A stretch of DNA of 64,000 nt from Henckelia pumila (lineage: Eukaryota; Streptophyta; Magnoliopsida; Lamiales; Gesneriaceae). Position 1 is the stretch's first letter; each line of letters begins with the position of its first letter. The position numbers and the translations under genes are program-made. The stretch covers positions 128,124,375 to 128,188,374 of the forward strand of contig NC_133121.1 of assembly GCF_033568475.1 (NCBI RefSeq). The letters are read 5' to 3'. Shown piece after piece: positions 23,881 to 36,323 of this stretch. The notes below the pieces were generated by a model. It saw nothing but the letters and a program-made list of their open reading frames with translations. It had not been told where the DNA came from and searched no databases.

Positions 23881-26038
23881 GATTGAATTATTAATGATAT
23901 TGTTTCTTTAAAAAATTAATAATACTGTTTTGACAAGTAGATATTATGGAGCATTATATGAATTTTATTTAATGATATTGTTTTCACGTTTATTTCAATA
24001 ATAATGGTAAGGTTGGACTTAGATGAAATAATTTGAAGCAATGAATTTTAAATCCATAGATTTTAAATTCAATTAATTATATTAAGTGAATTTCAAATCC
24101 ACTCTTTGCTAATTCATGTAGGTGCATGTCATGCAACTTTAATTGTGATTCATTTTTAAATAAATTCAATATATTTGTCATTTCAAATCCTTCGTTCAAA
24201 TCTATCTCTAAATCAAATAATTCATTTAAATCAAAACCATCTCATTCAAACGTAACCTTAAAAATATTAAATTTAAAAGGTGAAATTATAATTTCATCTC
24301 TAGATGATGATTGAAATTATGAATTTTAAATCTATTTGATTGTTCTATTGAATTTATATTAATTTTATATAAAATCCACCGTACATTTACAAAAGGTAAA
24401 TGAAATGTTGATTATCAATTTATCATGAAATGGATGTTATTTCAAATTCACCACTCAAAAGTCAAATTCTCATAACAAATATCTTATTTCATGTCCTTCA
24501 ATTTAAACACAACCTTAAAGTTAGATAATCGAATTGCGGTTGCCTAATATCCTACTTTTTTAAATTTGAAAAGACGATATGATATTAAATATATATATAT
24601 ATATATAGAATTATGATAAATTTAAAATCTATGGAGAAACCATTGCCCAGTTAATTTGAGTAGATTTGTAGTAAAATCAATTAAATATCCAAAAACATCA
24701 AATCCTTGTAAGGTAGCCTTGATGTCCATTTATGCTGTGAATAACAAAAACAAATTGCATGATTGTAGCCATATACTCGTAATAACTAGCATCATGTACA
24801 TGCATGTCACAATGTATAAATAATAAAATAATGAGTAATGCTATATACATGAATAAATTTGTGCAACACAACTCACACTATAAAAAATCGATACAAATAT
24901 TTTATTTATCAAATCTCATGAATATTGAATAAAAAATCTCACGATATATTGTCAAAATCTCACGATATAATAGCAAAAACTCACGATATAATTGTTGTAC
25001 GAGATATTGGTTGTATCTTTAGTATTATTCTAAAATAATACAATATATTAATAATCATCTTTTATGAACAATAAATTTTAAAACAAATATTTAAATTATG
25101 ATTTTAAATAATTAAATCTACAAAGATTGATAAACAAATCAAAAATTTATTTATCATATTTATAGGGGTTAATTGAGAGAAAGATGAAAAAAAAAATGGT
25201 AATATATGCTAAAATATAACGTTGAGTTAAAATTGAGGTGGAAACAAATGTGTCATCATATTAAAAACAATTAATGTTGATATAGTATAAACGGGTAGAG
25301 ATAGCTAATAATATACTAGTGCATTTTTTAGCGCGTGGTATGTTTGTACAGTTTATTGTTACTGATTTTTTATTTTTGATTTTAATAAAAACTGTTTTGT
25401 GTGTCTCATAAACCCGGAGTATGGGTTAGCATTTGCTTAACTAATTAAAATATAAAAACTAGTAGTATATTTTTTGTGATATGGTTTTACAAATCTTTAT
25501 TCGTAAGACAGATGAACATGCTTATATTTACAGTAAAAAGTTATATTATTGATATTAAAATAATAACTTTTAATACATCATACAAATAATACGTATCACA
25601 AAATTGAATCGCAAAACTTGTGCCACACAAGTTTTTTGCAAACTTTTCCAAAATTGATTTTAGTAAAAAGTTGAAAATAAAATCACTTATTTAACAAAAT
25701 ACTATTCGTTTTCTGAATTTTCAGTTTTTCATCGTTTGTTTTTAGACACTAGATACCGCTAGATTATTTCACTTAATCATAATCTATATTTTTATAAATC
25801 TATATATATATATATATTTTTATAAATCTATAAATATAATTTGTTGCAAAGTCTTGCCAAACTAATTATGGGAATTAGGAAACAGCCAAATATGAATGAT
25901 GAGCGTTCATCTGCTCCGTTCCGACACACCTTCATTGTTACCGCTCCTACTTCTTCTCTCTCGTTAACTATTTAATATAAATATTCATAGTCTGATTTCT
26001 ATCTTAGAAAATTTTGGATTCAGTTTAAGATTGGAGAG
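23881..26038. other. AT-rich intergenic stretch upstream of the CIPK locus
   Basis: No credible gene. Around 24,000-24,130 there are TTTAAATCCA words like those at the Harbinger ends, perhaps a MITE remnant. A TA-dinucleotide run lies near 24,585-24,607 and another near 25,800. The last 100 bases before 26,039 would hold the CIPK promoter and leader, including pyrimidine-rich CTTCTTCTCTCTC. Confidence 0.6.
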
Positions 26039-29000
26039 ATGAGCAAGGCGTCGGCGATGGGAAGTCGGACGCTCGTGGGCATTGGGCAAGTACGAGCTGG
26101 GGGTCAAGTTTGCCAGGAACACCCAAATCACCGGCGAATCCGCCGTCGCAATCAAAATCATCGATCGTCATCGAGTGCTCAGGCATCACATGGTGGAACA
26201 GGTTCTTCCTATTTCAATCGTATTGATGATATGTTATTGATTCGATACGCACCAATCCGCATATCAATCTTCATACGCGTTTGTTTATGTAATCGTTTGT
26301 TCGTCCGAGCGAACGAATGTGATCTCCAATATCGTCGTTCGACTGAAATCTTGGATTTCCTGGTGTAAATACAGGAAATTTCACTTACATGTCGAAAAAT
26401 CACGTGATTAATAATGAAAAAAAATTAAATTTACGATACTAAAATACCTGTTGTAATCAATTACTTGTCGATTGATAGATTTCCTTTTCGTCTATTTTTC
26501 TTCACCCGCAGATCTCATTTGTTTTGCAGATAAAAAGAGAAATTTCGACGATGAAGATGATCACGCATCCCAATGTCTTAAATATATTAAAGGTTTCAAA
26601 TTTCCAATGCATTCCCTCTCCCTTTTCTTCTTTTCCTTCTTCCTCTTCTCGTATACTCTGTCAAGCTCTTGAAAACACAGCAAATGACCGGTAAAAGTGA
26701 CCTCTAGAAGCGCATATTTTTTAATATATGACAGGAGGAGTATGACTATACTTCTATTTGAGAAAATACCGAACATGTTTACTTGAAGTTAATATCATAT
26801 GGACCATGCTTAATGCCTGTTGATAGAGTGATTGTGCTGTCGTTTACTCTTACAATTTTTTAATGTACTCCTGAAGATATTCCACAAAAATTATATATTT
26901 TCTGTTTTGCTACAGCTGCTTAGTTAGTATAGAGTGACCCGTTTCAATGGTAACTTCGTGTCTGTGAGCCAACTCTCAGTACTACAACTGCTGTATATAC
27001 CTTGGTTTGTGCCTGTGCTAGGTTATGGCAAGCAGAACAAAGATCTACATTGTTCTTGAATATGTCGGTGGAGGAGAACTATTTGATAAAATAGTAAGTT
27101 TTGATTTATTGTGCTTTTATATCAATTTTCCCCAAATTCGACTTTTAAAACCGTGTTAATGTAAGGTTGCTTCACTGCTTATCAGATGCTTGAGTTTATT
27201 CTAGATTGATGTGGCAGTAACAACAGGAATGATGCAATCTGTCCTTAATTTATTTTTATTATAGGCTAAATATGGGAAACTTAAAGAAGGCGATGCTAGG
27301 AGGTACTTTCAACAACTCATCAATGCTGTGGATTACTGCCACAGTCGAGGTGTGTACCACAGAGATTTGAAGGTTGAAGAAAGTCCATTCTCTATCTGAT
27401 GGTTCATAAGCCTCTTATTAAGCTAAAAAATTTCAGAATCTTTATTGTCTTCTTTCACGAAGAAGTGATCTGTCTTTGTATCTTTTCAGCCAGAGAATCT
27501 GTTGCTGGATTCTCATGGAGTTCTTAAAGTTTCAGATTTTGGATTGAGTGCATTTCAAAAGCAGGTCCGGGTAGGTATATGCAGTTTCTGTAGTTCAAAT
27601 TGCCAATATCCATAACTGTGGAGATTTTAACGATTTGTTGCGTTCCTTGTATCTTCTATCCGTTATTTGCATGAGTACTTTAAAAGAGTCTGGGAATCGA
27701 AACTCTTTCTCATTCATTTCAAGTATTTGGTTTTCCTGTCTCCAGAATATCATAATTGAAACAAGGGAAATCTCATGATGAATATTCTTACTGTAGGAAG
27801 ATGGGATGCTTCACAAGGGTTGTGGCACACCAAATTATGTAGCACCAGAGGTACCACTTGCGGTTTATGGAACCATGATGTCGTCAGAAGCACATTTTGG
27901 TTACTATTATTTAAGATGTCTTTTTATCAGGTGCTCAATGATAAAGGCTATGATGGTACTGCATCAGATATCTGTATGGTCATGTGGAGTTATTCTCTTT
28001 GTTTTGATGGCTGGATATTTGCCTTTCGATGAGCCCAACGTCGTTGCTCTGTACAGGAAAGTATGTTTCTGAACAAGTTTTGTTTTGTGTTCTGAGTTAT
28101 GGTGGAATGTCTTCAAAACACTCTGTGTTCTTTCAGATCCACAAGGCTGAATTTCCGTTTCCACCATGGTTTTCATCCAATGCTAAAAGGCTGATTAAGC
28201 GTATTCTGGATCCAAATCCACTCACTGTAAGGTCCAAAACTATAAGCATTACCACGGTTGCATTGTCGTTTATTTTTGGATCTTGTATTTGTTATTTATT
28301 TGTCAAGGTTATTGGGTGTAAATTTATATTCATTTTTCTTGTAAAAGAATATTTATTGAATAAATAAAAAAAAATTCTTTATATGAAGATAAAGGCCACA
28401 TTCATACCTTTTTGGCTGAAATATACGTGCAGATTTCAAAAGGGTAGATTTGGATTTTTCTTGCGGGTCTCTCCTCGATCACAGATCTGCACTCCTTATC
28501 CCTTCTAAAATAAGTGATCAAAAATCACAAAGGAGTGAAAAAATATGATAGCAATACAACTACCGCTTAGCTACCAACAAAACAAATATTTGACCATTTT
28601 AAAAACCTAATATATGCACATGCTTTAATAAAAGATATTTGAGTATTGAATTTTGTATTGTATTATATGTTCCAGCGAATTACTATTCCGGAAATTCTAG
28701 AAAATGATTGGTTCAAGAAAGATTACAAGCTTCCTCAAAAAAAAAAAAAAAAAAAAGAAAGATTACAAGCAGCCCTGTTTTAAGCAGGAAGAGGATGTCA
28801 ATGTCGACGATGTTGATGCTGTCTTTAATGACTCTGAAGTAAGTTTACTTGTATTTGTTTTATCCCTTAGGTAAGCTTTTCATTCAAATGGAGTTTTGGT
28901 TTGGTATAACCTGCTGACGCTGCATGGCTACATTTGGTTTGGTCTGATTCCATATTCTTTTGCAGGACTGTCTTGTCACAGAAAGAAAAGAAAAACCTGT

Positions 29001-30170
29001 CTCCATGAATGCCTTCGAGCTTATATCTAGGACTCAGGGTTTCAGCCTCGAAAATTTGTTCGATAAGCAGATGGTATGTGTTATCTCACGTGTCTACTCT
29101 TCTCTTCTTCCTCCTTTTGGTGGTGGTCATTGATGTGTATTTTGTTGTTAAAATCGGTTTGGAAACATACCATCCACCTATTCTTTGATATAGGAGAATT
29201 TCCTCTTCAGATTATTTGTAGTTGCAAACTTTTATGGCTCTAGCTATATTCTAGTTATCAAGGAAACTTCCACCGTTATCTGTGAATGACTGAATTCAAA
29301 TTATCTGGTGTCTAATCTTTATCACTTTTGTGTCGGTTAAAAACACTGCAGGGCCTGGTGAAGAGAGAAACTCGCCTTACGTCTACATGTCCAGCAAATG
29401 AAATAATGTCAAAAATTGAGGAAACAGCTAAACCCTTGGGCTTTAATGTTCACAAAAGAAACTATAAGGTGATAATACAACTCTTTGGATATCCCACGAT
29501 TTTGGTACTTACAACTGAAGGATAATATTAACGCATGCAATATTTATCTGAAGTTTTCCTAACCATATTCAGATGAAGTTACAAGGTGACAAGAGTGGAA
29601 GGAAAGGGCAACTTGCTGTAGCTACAGAGGTATTAACTTGGTTTAGGCAAATTAATTTTGTTTTATGCATGTCGATTTTAGGATCGACTTGCTTACTGTT
29701 TGAAATAGTACTGTAACGAGTCAAGATACTGCCTGGGATCGTAGATGGTAAATTAATTAAATTATCTCAATATTTAATTGCTTAAAGCTTAATTAACAGA
29801 AATCCCATGGATATTAATCAAGGGAGTAGGGACCATTATGTAAACTATTCCATGAGATTTTTTTTTTGCCATGGATGTGATCTTACCTTCTGGTTTTCAT
29901 CAACATCAAGCTGGCTGCTGTTCACTTCAGGTTTTGAGGTGGCTCCTTCATTGCACCTGGTTGAGCTCCGTAAAACTGGTGGGGACACATTGGAGTTCCA
30001 CAAGGCATGCCAATATCTAACTATTAGCTATCACTTTTATATTTTTATTCGTATGGACTATCTTAATTCTTCTGCTATTACATTTCATGATACAGTTCTA
30101 CAAAACCTTCTCATCTGGGCTGAAAGATGTTGTCTGGACCTCTGATTTGAATAAAGAAGCGACAAGTTGA
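26039..30170 (+). pseudogene. CIPK23: CBL-interacting protein kinase (CIPK23/CIPK9 type), broken
   Basis: CIPKs are Ser/Thr kinases activated by CBL calcium sensors; CIPK23 controls K+ and nitrate transport. Fourteen exons are readable: 26,039-26,201; 26,530-26,592; 27,022-27,093; 27,265-27,372; 27,490-27,570; 27,797-27,850; 27,931-28,060; 28,137-28,226; 28,676-28,838; 28,966-29,073; 29,352-29,468; 29,573-29,629; 29,931-30,004; 30,096-30,170. Visible are YHRDLK, SDFG, the [10 protein letters not shown] activation segment, the NAF/FISL motif MNAFELIS and the phosphatase-binding region. Lesions: exon 1 changes frame and lacks the glycine-rich ATP loop between KYELG and VKFARN; exon 7 has a 4-base insertion after SDI; exon 9 has a 40-base insertion; exon 13 is one base short. 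All other exons keep phase. The last intron starts with GC (AAG/GCATGC). Likely a recent pseudogene; some one-base changes could be assembly errors. Confidence 0.88.
28715..28770 (+). mobile_element. Micro-retroposition: A-tail flanked by 16-base duplication in a CIPK exon
   Basis: The 16 bases AAGAAAGATTACAAGC occur at 28,715-28,730 and again at 28,755-28,770. Between them is TTCCTC followed by 18 A. One duplicate plus the A-tail makes 40 added bases; removing 40 restores the expected exon phase (163 minus 40 = 123). This is the signature of LINE-machinery target-primed insertion with almost no body. Confidence 0.8.
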
Positions 30171-30972
30171 ACGTTCTGTTTATACCTGCAGATGCAAATA
30201 ATATGGCATATGGGTAATTTTTTATTTTTTATCTTCTGATCTTAACTGGACGTCTTTTTTTGGTAAAAATTCATTATGATCTACAGATCTTTTCCTATCA
30301 TAATCACAATTTGTCATTAGCTACTTAGTTAGATCTTCAAAAGAGCATTGTGGGGTATGGGATTTTTTCCTCTTGTTTTTCTTCTTGATGACTTTTGTTG
30401 CTTTACATAATTCAATTGTAAATTGGTAAGCATTTGAGAAAGGAATCACGTTTGAAGTAACTTTTGAAAGTTTTTTCATGTAAATTCCAACCATTTGTTC
30501 ACGTGAGTGTTGAATTCATTCTGCAATTTAGGACCCCGAACATTCCAGATTGACTTGTTACTCAACATCTAAAACGATGAATCACATTATATTCACAAAG
30601 TATATACTTTCTACTTCTCCATCACTGGACTCTGCTGTATAGCATGAAGAATGATGGTTCGAACCTATCCAACATAGACCAGCCAATAAAATTATAGTAA
30701 TGGGAATTCCCAAGTACACATTTCCCAGACTACATTAACTTTCTAGATCTTTCATATGGTATTACAAATTAGGCGTCAAGTCATTTGTACCTATCAATAA
30801 GCTTCATATCGAGTCCTTAAAGTAGCCAATACCAGAAACATAGAGAGTCACGGTAACATCCAGAACACTAGATTTTTATTAATTTTCCAACATATATATT
30901 GTCCCTGCACATCAGTATTATTAACTACATCGTGCTTTAACATATGTTTATATTCATTACTAATAGCAGTAA
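30171..30972. other. Intergenic stretch between CIPK and NAC loci
   Basis: Convergent 3' flanks of the two genes. AT-rich, no gene seen; it would hold both 3' untranslated regions and terminators. Confidence 0.6.
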
Positions 30973-32126
30973 CTAAGACGACAAGTGAAAGAGCCCATGG
31001 TTTCTCCACAGATAGCAGTCATTCTGAGAATCCAGCTGATTGGCAGTAGGGTATTGTAGTGAAGTCCCCTGTTGCTCGTTTAGTTGAGGCACTAATTGAT
31101 CAATATTTTGACCATGGTTATTATTACTATAATTATAATTATTAACAAACGTAGTCAACAACAATCCGGGATCATGATCTTGATTTGCGAAACACGATAG
31201 CTGATCATTTTCCCGTTTCTCAAGAGCTGCCCAATCTTGAAGCCCACTGCTTTCTAATATTTCTGAGTAATTATCATAGTTAATGGATCCCTGGGACTGT
31301 TCCGCTATTTCTTCTTCACTGGAAATATCTCTCAGTCTTGGTAGTTTCAAGAATCCTCGACTTAAATCCATCATGTTATCATTGGGCACCGCACCGCTGG
31401 ATTTCTTGGGTTAAATGGGTATGGTAGGAGCATTTTTTCTACATTTTCTTCATCGTCGCAGTCATATGGTGAAACATCTATAGTATTGAGCATGCGCCTC
31501 CCAGCTGATGCTCTGTGGCAGTGATTTTTCTTCTTAAACACTCGACAAATCACCCAGCCTTCTTCCTGCAGCACGTCATCAATGCACACCTTCAATCATC
31601 ATTTTTGAAACAGGATCACATTCACACGTATATATAAAATAGGCACTCACCGGTTTAGAATCCCGCAGATCAGAAAATTGATTTTCACTTACATATTCCG
31701 TATGCTTGTTATCACAACTGGTAGTGACTGAGGAACTATTGTTGTCATCGAGTCTATATTCATGCATGATCCAATCAGACTTTTGACCATTCCGGGCACG
31801 ACCCTTGTAGAAAACAAGAGTCTTCCTCATCCCAATTCGGCTTGAGTTGCTATAGATTACTTTTGTCACATCCGGTAGCCTTCCAGAATCCAGCAGCTGT
31901 GGCACGATTGGTGCGCGTGCCTGTTGGGTACTTGTCTTTATGACTGAAGAAGTACCAGTCACTCTGAGGGCTCAAGCTTGTTGAGATCTACATCCTGGAT
32001 CACATCCAAATCGATCTTGTCTGCCGCAACCTTCTTCCTCAAGTAATACTGTAAAAGCTCCTCTTCTGTGGGATGAAATCTGAAGCCTGGTGGGACTTGA
32101 GATTGTCCATTAACGCTGATGCTCAT
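30973..32126 (-). pseudogene. NST1: NAC transcription factor, NST1/SND1-like secondary-wall clade, broken
   Basis: NST-type NAC factors switch on secondary-wall genes. The start [19 protein letters not shown] matches that clade closely. NAC subdomains are visible: [75 protein letters not shown] and, after a short intron (31,566-31,650), EEGWVICRVFKKKN. Between KLEP and SDWYFF about twenty codons and the usual first intron are missing in one deletion that also shifts frame. An extra A in an A-run before VIYSNSS shifts it again, and a further frame change separates exon 3's NPRNPAVRC from MMDLSRGF. The conserved Arg of WKATGRDK is Cys. The C-terminal activation region (WAALEKREN, Asn-rich YSNNNH) is recognisable. 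Nonfunctional as read. Confidence 0.85.
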
Positions 32127-32935
32127 GCTGTGTAGCTAGCTCACCGCCGCCGAGACAATCATTACCTTAATTTAGTTCTAGTAATTAAGCAACATAGTCC
32201 ATATATGTGTGTGTACTTATTATTTGTTTGGACAGAAGATCTAATTACCTAGGCTTGTAATTAAAAGTGTGTTGGATTAAATATATATATCTAGTAACGC
32301 ATGGGACTGTTTCTTATTAGTGGGGTGCGTGCATATTGTTGGTGGGTCTTATGTCATGGCAGGTGTGATATAAAATATGGTGGGGGCAGTGAGTTAATAT
32401 CTTACTATGATTAAGACGATGGAATCAACCACCGAGCCACCTAAAGCCCATAATTGCAAGTAAACTAATATCATGTACGTACGCACCAAATGCAATAGAT
32501 TATACATACTCTCTCCGTCCTGATTACATATTTATATTTTGTTTTTCACACAGATTAAGAAAAATTTATTGAGAAATCAAATTTTATATAAAATTTTTAT
32601 TTTATCCTTATTTAATGTATTAAAAAATGATTGCACAATTTTCAAGGTATAATTAATAGTAATATATTAGTAAAGAGGTGTAAAAAAATATTACTAAATA
32701 TGGTATATAACTTTATATTGGGAACAAACAAAAAAAGAAACGTGGACAATATAATGGATAATGATATGTGTACATAGAGTCTTACATAAAAGGTTACACG
32801 TCTTATTAAATTGGGAAAGTATATCAAAATTCTTTTAAAATAACTTTATTTTCAACCTACAATTGCTTGTTTTGTTCAAAAAAACTCTTAACGAAAATAT
32901 TATTATTTTTTATTTTATTATTTATTGTGCAGTTT
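32127..32935. other. NAC upstream region, AT-rich
   Basis: Would contain the former NAC promoter and leader. AT-rich, no gene or repeat of note. Confidence 0.5.
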
Positions 32936-33993
32936 TAGGGATGACAAAACTGAGCCCGACCTGAGTTGACCATATAATTATTGAATTAAGTTTGAGGTTT
33001 TGGGGTTCAGGTTGGACCCGAAATATTTGATTTTTTAAAATTTTTAAGAAAATAATTAAATACACATAATAATAATCAATATATTTTGATTTAAATACAT
33101 AATAACAAAATCTCACTTATATAGTTCTATATACTTTAAATTTGAAAGTTCAAGTGTAAAAATTTAAAATATACTTACTACACAAAATAAAATTTGTTTT
33201 TAAAAATCAATGTTTTACAAAATAATTATTACATGTTAAAAATCTATGATACAATATACAATAAATTTTTTTTTTCAAACATACAATATATAAAAATATA
33301 GTAAATATTTCTTAATTCTATAAATAAGTACAAAAAAATTTTAAAAATTTCTCAAACCAAATTCGAATAAATCAATAGCGACCGACTCGAACTCGAGTAA
33401 CCCGATCAACCCAAATTTACATAATTTAATTTTTTATTTTGTTTTTTAACAAAATAATTAATTATTACACATAATAATATTAAATATATTTTAATTTAAA
33501 TAGCTTTTACTATTTATTAAGTCTAAGCGCCTTATAAAAACTGTGGTGTCTTGGTCTGTTTTTCATTTACCCAAAATTGCCCTCTTCATTTTATATATAT
33601 ATATCATTAAAAAACTAAAACATCTTTTTAGTACATTACAAATAAAATAAAACAACTACTTGATTAATAAAGAAACATATAATTATTCATAATAATTAAA
33701 AAAACAAAATAAAAATTTATAACTCAATGTTAATATTAAAAAAGATAAATATAAAAAAATTTGTATGGTATATAATTATAAACCATTAATATTAAAACAT
33801 AAAATTAAAAAATGTATTTTTTAATTAAAAATATTATTTTTATATTCGGATCGGGTCGGGAATCCCGTCGGAAAGAGTTGCCTATCTCGATCCCGAAATT
33901 GATCGGGTCGGGAAAAATCCCGACCACTCGGGTCGGGAAAAGTTCGGGACGGGTCGGGTCGGGTTGAAATTTATGTGAAATTTACCACCCCTA
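32936..33993. mobile_element. Non-autonomous hAT-like element
   Basis: Left end TAGGGATGACAAAACTG with CCCGACC words and right end GTCGGGTCGGGT...TTTACCACCCCTA are diverged inverted termini of hAT style. The interior is AT-rich and non-coding, with a second ACCCGA-rich patch near 33,380-33,415 that may be another nested end. The 8-base flanks do not match, so the element may be composite. A segment near 33,016-33,110 recurs within the tandem array at 35.1-35.6 kb. Confidence 0.5.
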
Positions 33994-35026
33994 GATTCTA
34001 CATTTGTTGAATTCTTATCTACATTGAAAATCGCTTAAGAAAATTTAGATTTCAAGAAAAATATGTATTTCAATATTTTCAATTATATTTTATATTCCTT
34101 CTCCAGTAACCATTATTTTTTATTTGAAGCATTTAGTGTTTTAAATAAATTGGTTCTTCAAAATTTTATTTCATTTTTATTTTGGTTCTCGAACTTCAAC
34201 CACTAACGAAATTATTTCATAAATTAAAAAAACACAAAAGTATCGATCTTACCATTTCAAATGTTAAATTATTTTCAACATTATTGTAATAAGAGTCAAT
34301 CAAATCTTCAATGCATTTATTTTATCATTTGGATAGCAAGCTACAATGCTCATATTTTTACAAACAAAAAACATATGATAGCTAATTAATTAATTGGGAC
34401 AACGGAAATTTCACAACAGCAAATTGTCTTGATATCAATACAATTATTGTTCTGAAAAATATACACGATTACTTTATAAACTAATTCTAACCCTTTATGA
34501 TTTGCACTTAAATACTTCAGTTTAAATTCCATTTAAAATTTTCTACAAGCTCGCGTGTGCCCATGTCAAGACCGATATTTATAAGTTATCTTTTAAATAT
34601 TGACACATATTAAAAAATCTATTATAGTTGCAATGTAATCTTCAGCTCCTACATGAGCAAATGAAAGACAACATTTAAATACCGTGCGAAGACGCGAGCA
34701 CGAAGACAATTATTATATGAAGAACAATGACAAACACTCTAGCCCGATGTCGGCCATCTCTCGATTTTTTAAGTGTTCATATTGATGGTGATATTGATAG
34801 CAATACAATTATTGTTCACATCAAAATTGTGTGGTAAAACGATCCGTATATTTAATATGAGTAAATATCACAAACAATATTTATTATAAAAAGACCATCA
34901 TATATATAGTATCAAATTATATATCAAATTCGTTCCACACACGCATCACGTGTGCCCCGTCCGCTAGTATAATAATAAAAACGTGACCTAACATGTTTAA
35001 TTAGTCTCATTCTTGTTGTCTATATC
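33994..35026. other. AT-rich intergenic stretch
   Basis: No gene, RNA or clear repeat seen. Confidence 0.5.
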
Positions 35027-35088
35027 GTTCTTTTAAATATTGGATGGACTGAAATAAGTTCTTTTAAATATTGGATGGACTGAAATAA
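35027..35088. repeat. Exact 31-base tandem duplication
   Basis: The unit beginning GTTCTTTTAAATATTGGATG occurs twice head to tail (35,027-35,057 and 35,058-35,088) with no differences, so it is recent. Confidence 0.9.
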
Positions 35089-35111
35089 GGTTAAAAATTT
35101 TTTTTGAAGCA

Positions 35112-35702
35112 GAGTCAAATTGTTACAAGAATGCCAAATACACAATTGGGCCCACAAATACATAATTGGGCTCGAAACTCCAATTATCCGTCGCAGAAAC
35201 TAATGAGTTCCACTCCATTCCACACAACGTTTCGAAATATTTGATTTTTTTAAAATTTTTAAGAAAATAATTAAATACATTTGATTTAAATACATAATAT
35301 AATAACTGAAATACGGTAAAAAAATATATATATTCAAAAAGAGTCAAATTGTTATAACAAGAATGCCAAATACACAATTGGGCCCACAAATACATAATTG
35401 GGCTCGAAACTCCAATTATCCGTCGCAGAAACTAATGAGTTCCACTCCATTCCACACAACGTTTCGAAATATTTGAGTTTTTAAAATTTTTAAGAAAATA
35501 ATTAAATACATTTGATTTAAATACATAATATAATAACTGAAATACGGTAAAAAAAAAAAAAAAATTCAAAAAGAGTCAAATTGTTATAACAAGAATGCCA
35601 AATACACAATTGCGCCCAGAAATACATAATTGGGCTCGAAACTCCAATTATCCGTCGCAGAACAATGGCAATTCCACTCCATTTCATACAACGTTTCGAA
35701 AC
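35112..35702. repeat. Three-copy tandem array of ~230-base chimeric units
   Basis: Units start with GAGTCAAATTGTTA at 35,112, 35,341 and 35,573; the first two are full (229 and 232 bases) and the third is partial. Each contains AATACACAATTGGGCCCA and AATTGGGCTCGAAACTCCAA. The first half resembles 19,430-19,580 in the Harbinger flank, and the second half (GAAATATTTGATTTTTTAAA onward) resembles the interior of the hAT-like element at 33,016-33,110. The third copy passes into unique sequence after GTTTCGAAAC. Confidence 0.85.
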
Positions 35703-35854
35703 AGTCAAAATATTCAACTCAATACTCACAGAATTTCCAATGGCAACACAAAGTATTTCCAAATCGTAAAAGTAATTGGTTTAAACTCAAGAATCAAGAT
35801 TCAAGAAAGAAGGTAGAAACTGTACGTACCTCACCCTCCATCTATCTTCGTCCC

Positions 35855-36283
35855 TCATGCATCTTTTGGATTGGCCAATGGGTGGTTGGCTTCCAGTTTT
35901 GTAGGAGTCTCTGCGGCGACCGGATGTGGCGGTAGATTGATCCGCTCTGCCAGGGGGGGTGTGCACGCTTCCAGTATCTCTGGGGTGGGGGTTGGTGGGA
36001 CCTTGATCGGAGTGTCCGCCGGGGGGGCAGTGGTTTCCAGCATCTCAGCTGCGACGGGTGCTGGTGGTGGCAACTCGATCGGCTGAGGAACGTCTGAAGC
36101 ATGGCCTTCATCTGGTGCCCCGTTGGGTGCACGCCATACTTTAATCGACTGTGCCAACCCCGCTAATGCGGTAATTAAAATCCCAGCATGTTTGGCTACC
36201 TCCCATGCACTATGGGATGGCATGACTGCTCTCAATTGCGAGAGAAAATTCACAAGCAATTTCGAGAGAAAATTCACAAGCAA
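35855..36283 (-). CDS. Hypothetical small proline-rich protein
   Basis: I do not recognise this gene. The open frame is 142 residues from the first Met, or about 122 from the more natural start MPSHSAWEVAKHAG, because the first 20 residues come from a 24-base tandem duplication (LLVNFLS repeated). Visible: a short hydrophobic stretch AGILITALAGLAQSI near residue 14 of the shorter form, then a Pro/Ala-rich tail of imperfect PxPAPVAAEMLE / PPxPTPEILEA units and HPVAAETPTKLE. It is GC-rich against very AT-rich surroundings, which favours real coding or captured coding sequence. An antisense frame is also partly open. It could be a captured exon or an unannotated small protein. Confidence 0.35.
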   Translation of the reverse strand: MLVNFLSKLLVNFLSQLRAVMPSHSAWEVAKHAGILITALAGLAQSIKVWRAPNGAPDEGHASDVPQPIELPPPAPVAAEMLETTAPPADTPIKVPPTPTPEILEACTPPLAERINLPPHPVAAETPTKLEANHPLANPKDA

Positions 36284-36323
36284 TTTCGAATCAGGAGGAG
36301 AAAGAAATTACGATGAGGAGTGA

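Noticed and set aside
27931-28060. Alternative splicing that would restore the CIPK frame after SDI
   Set aside because: The exon is 130 bases where 126 are expected, and the extra TGTA lies inside a conserved block with no nearby splice signal; a small insertion is simpler.
32936-33993. Matching 8-base target duplications for the hAT-like element
   Set aside because: The flanks TGCAGTTT and GATTCTAC do not match, so the boundaries may belong to two different insertions.
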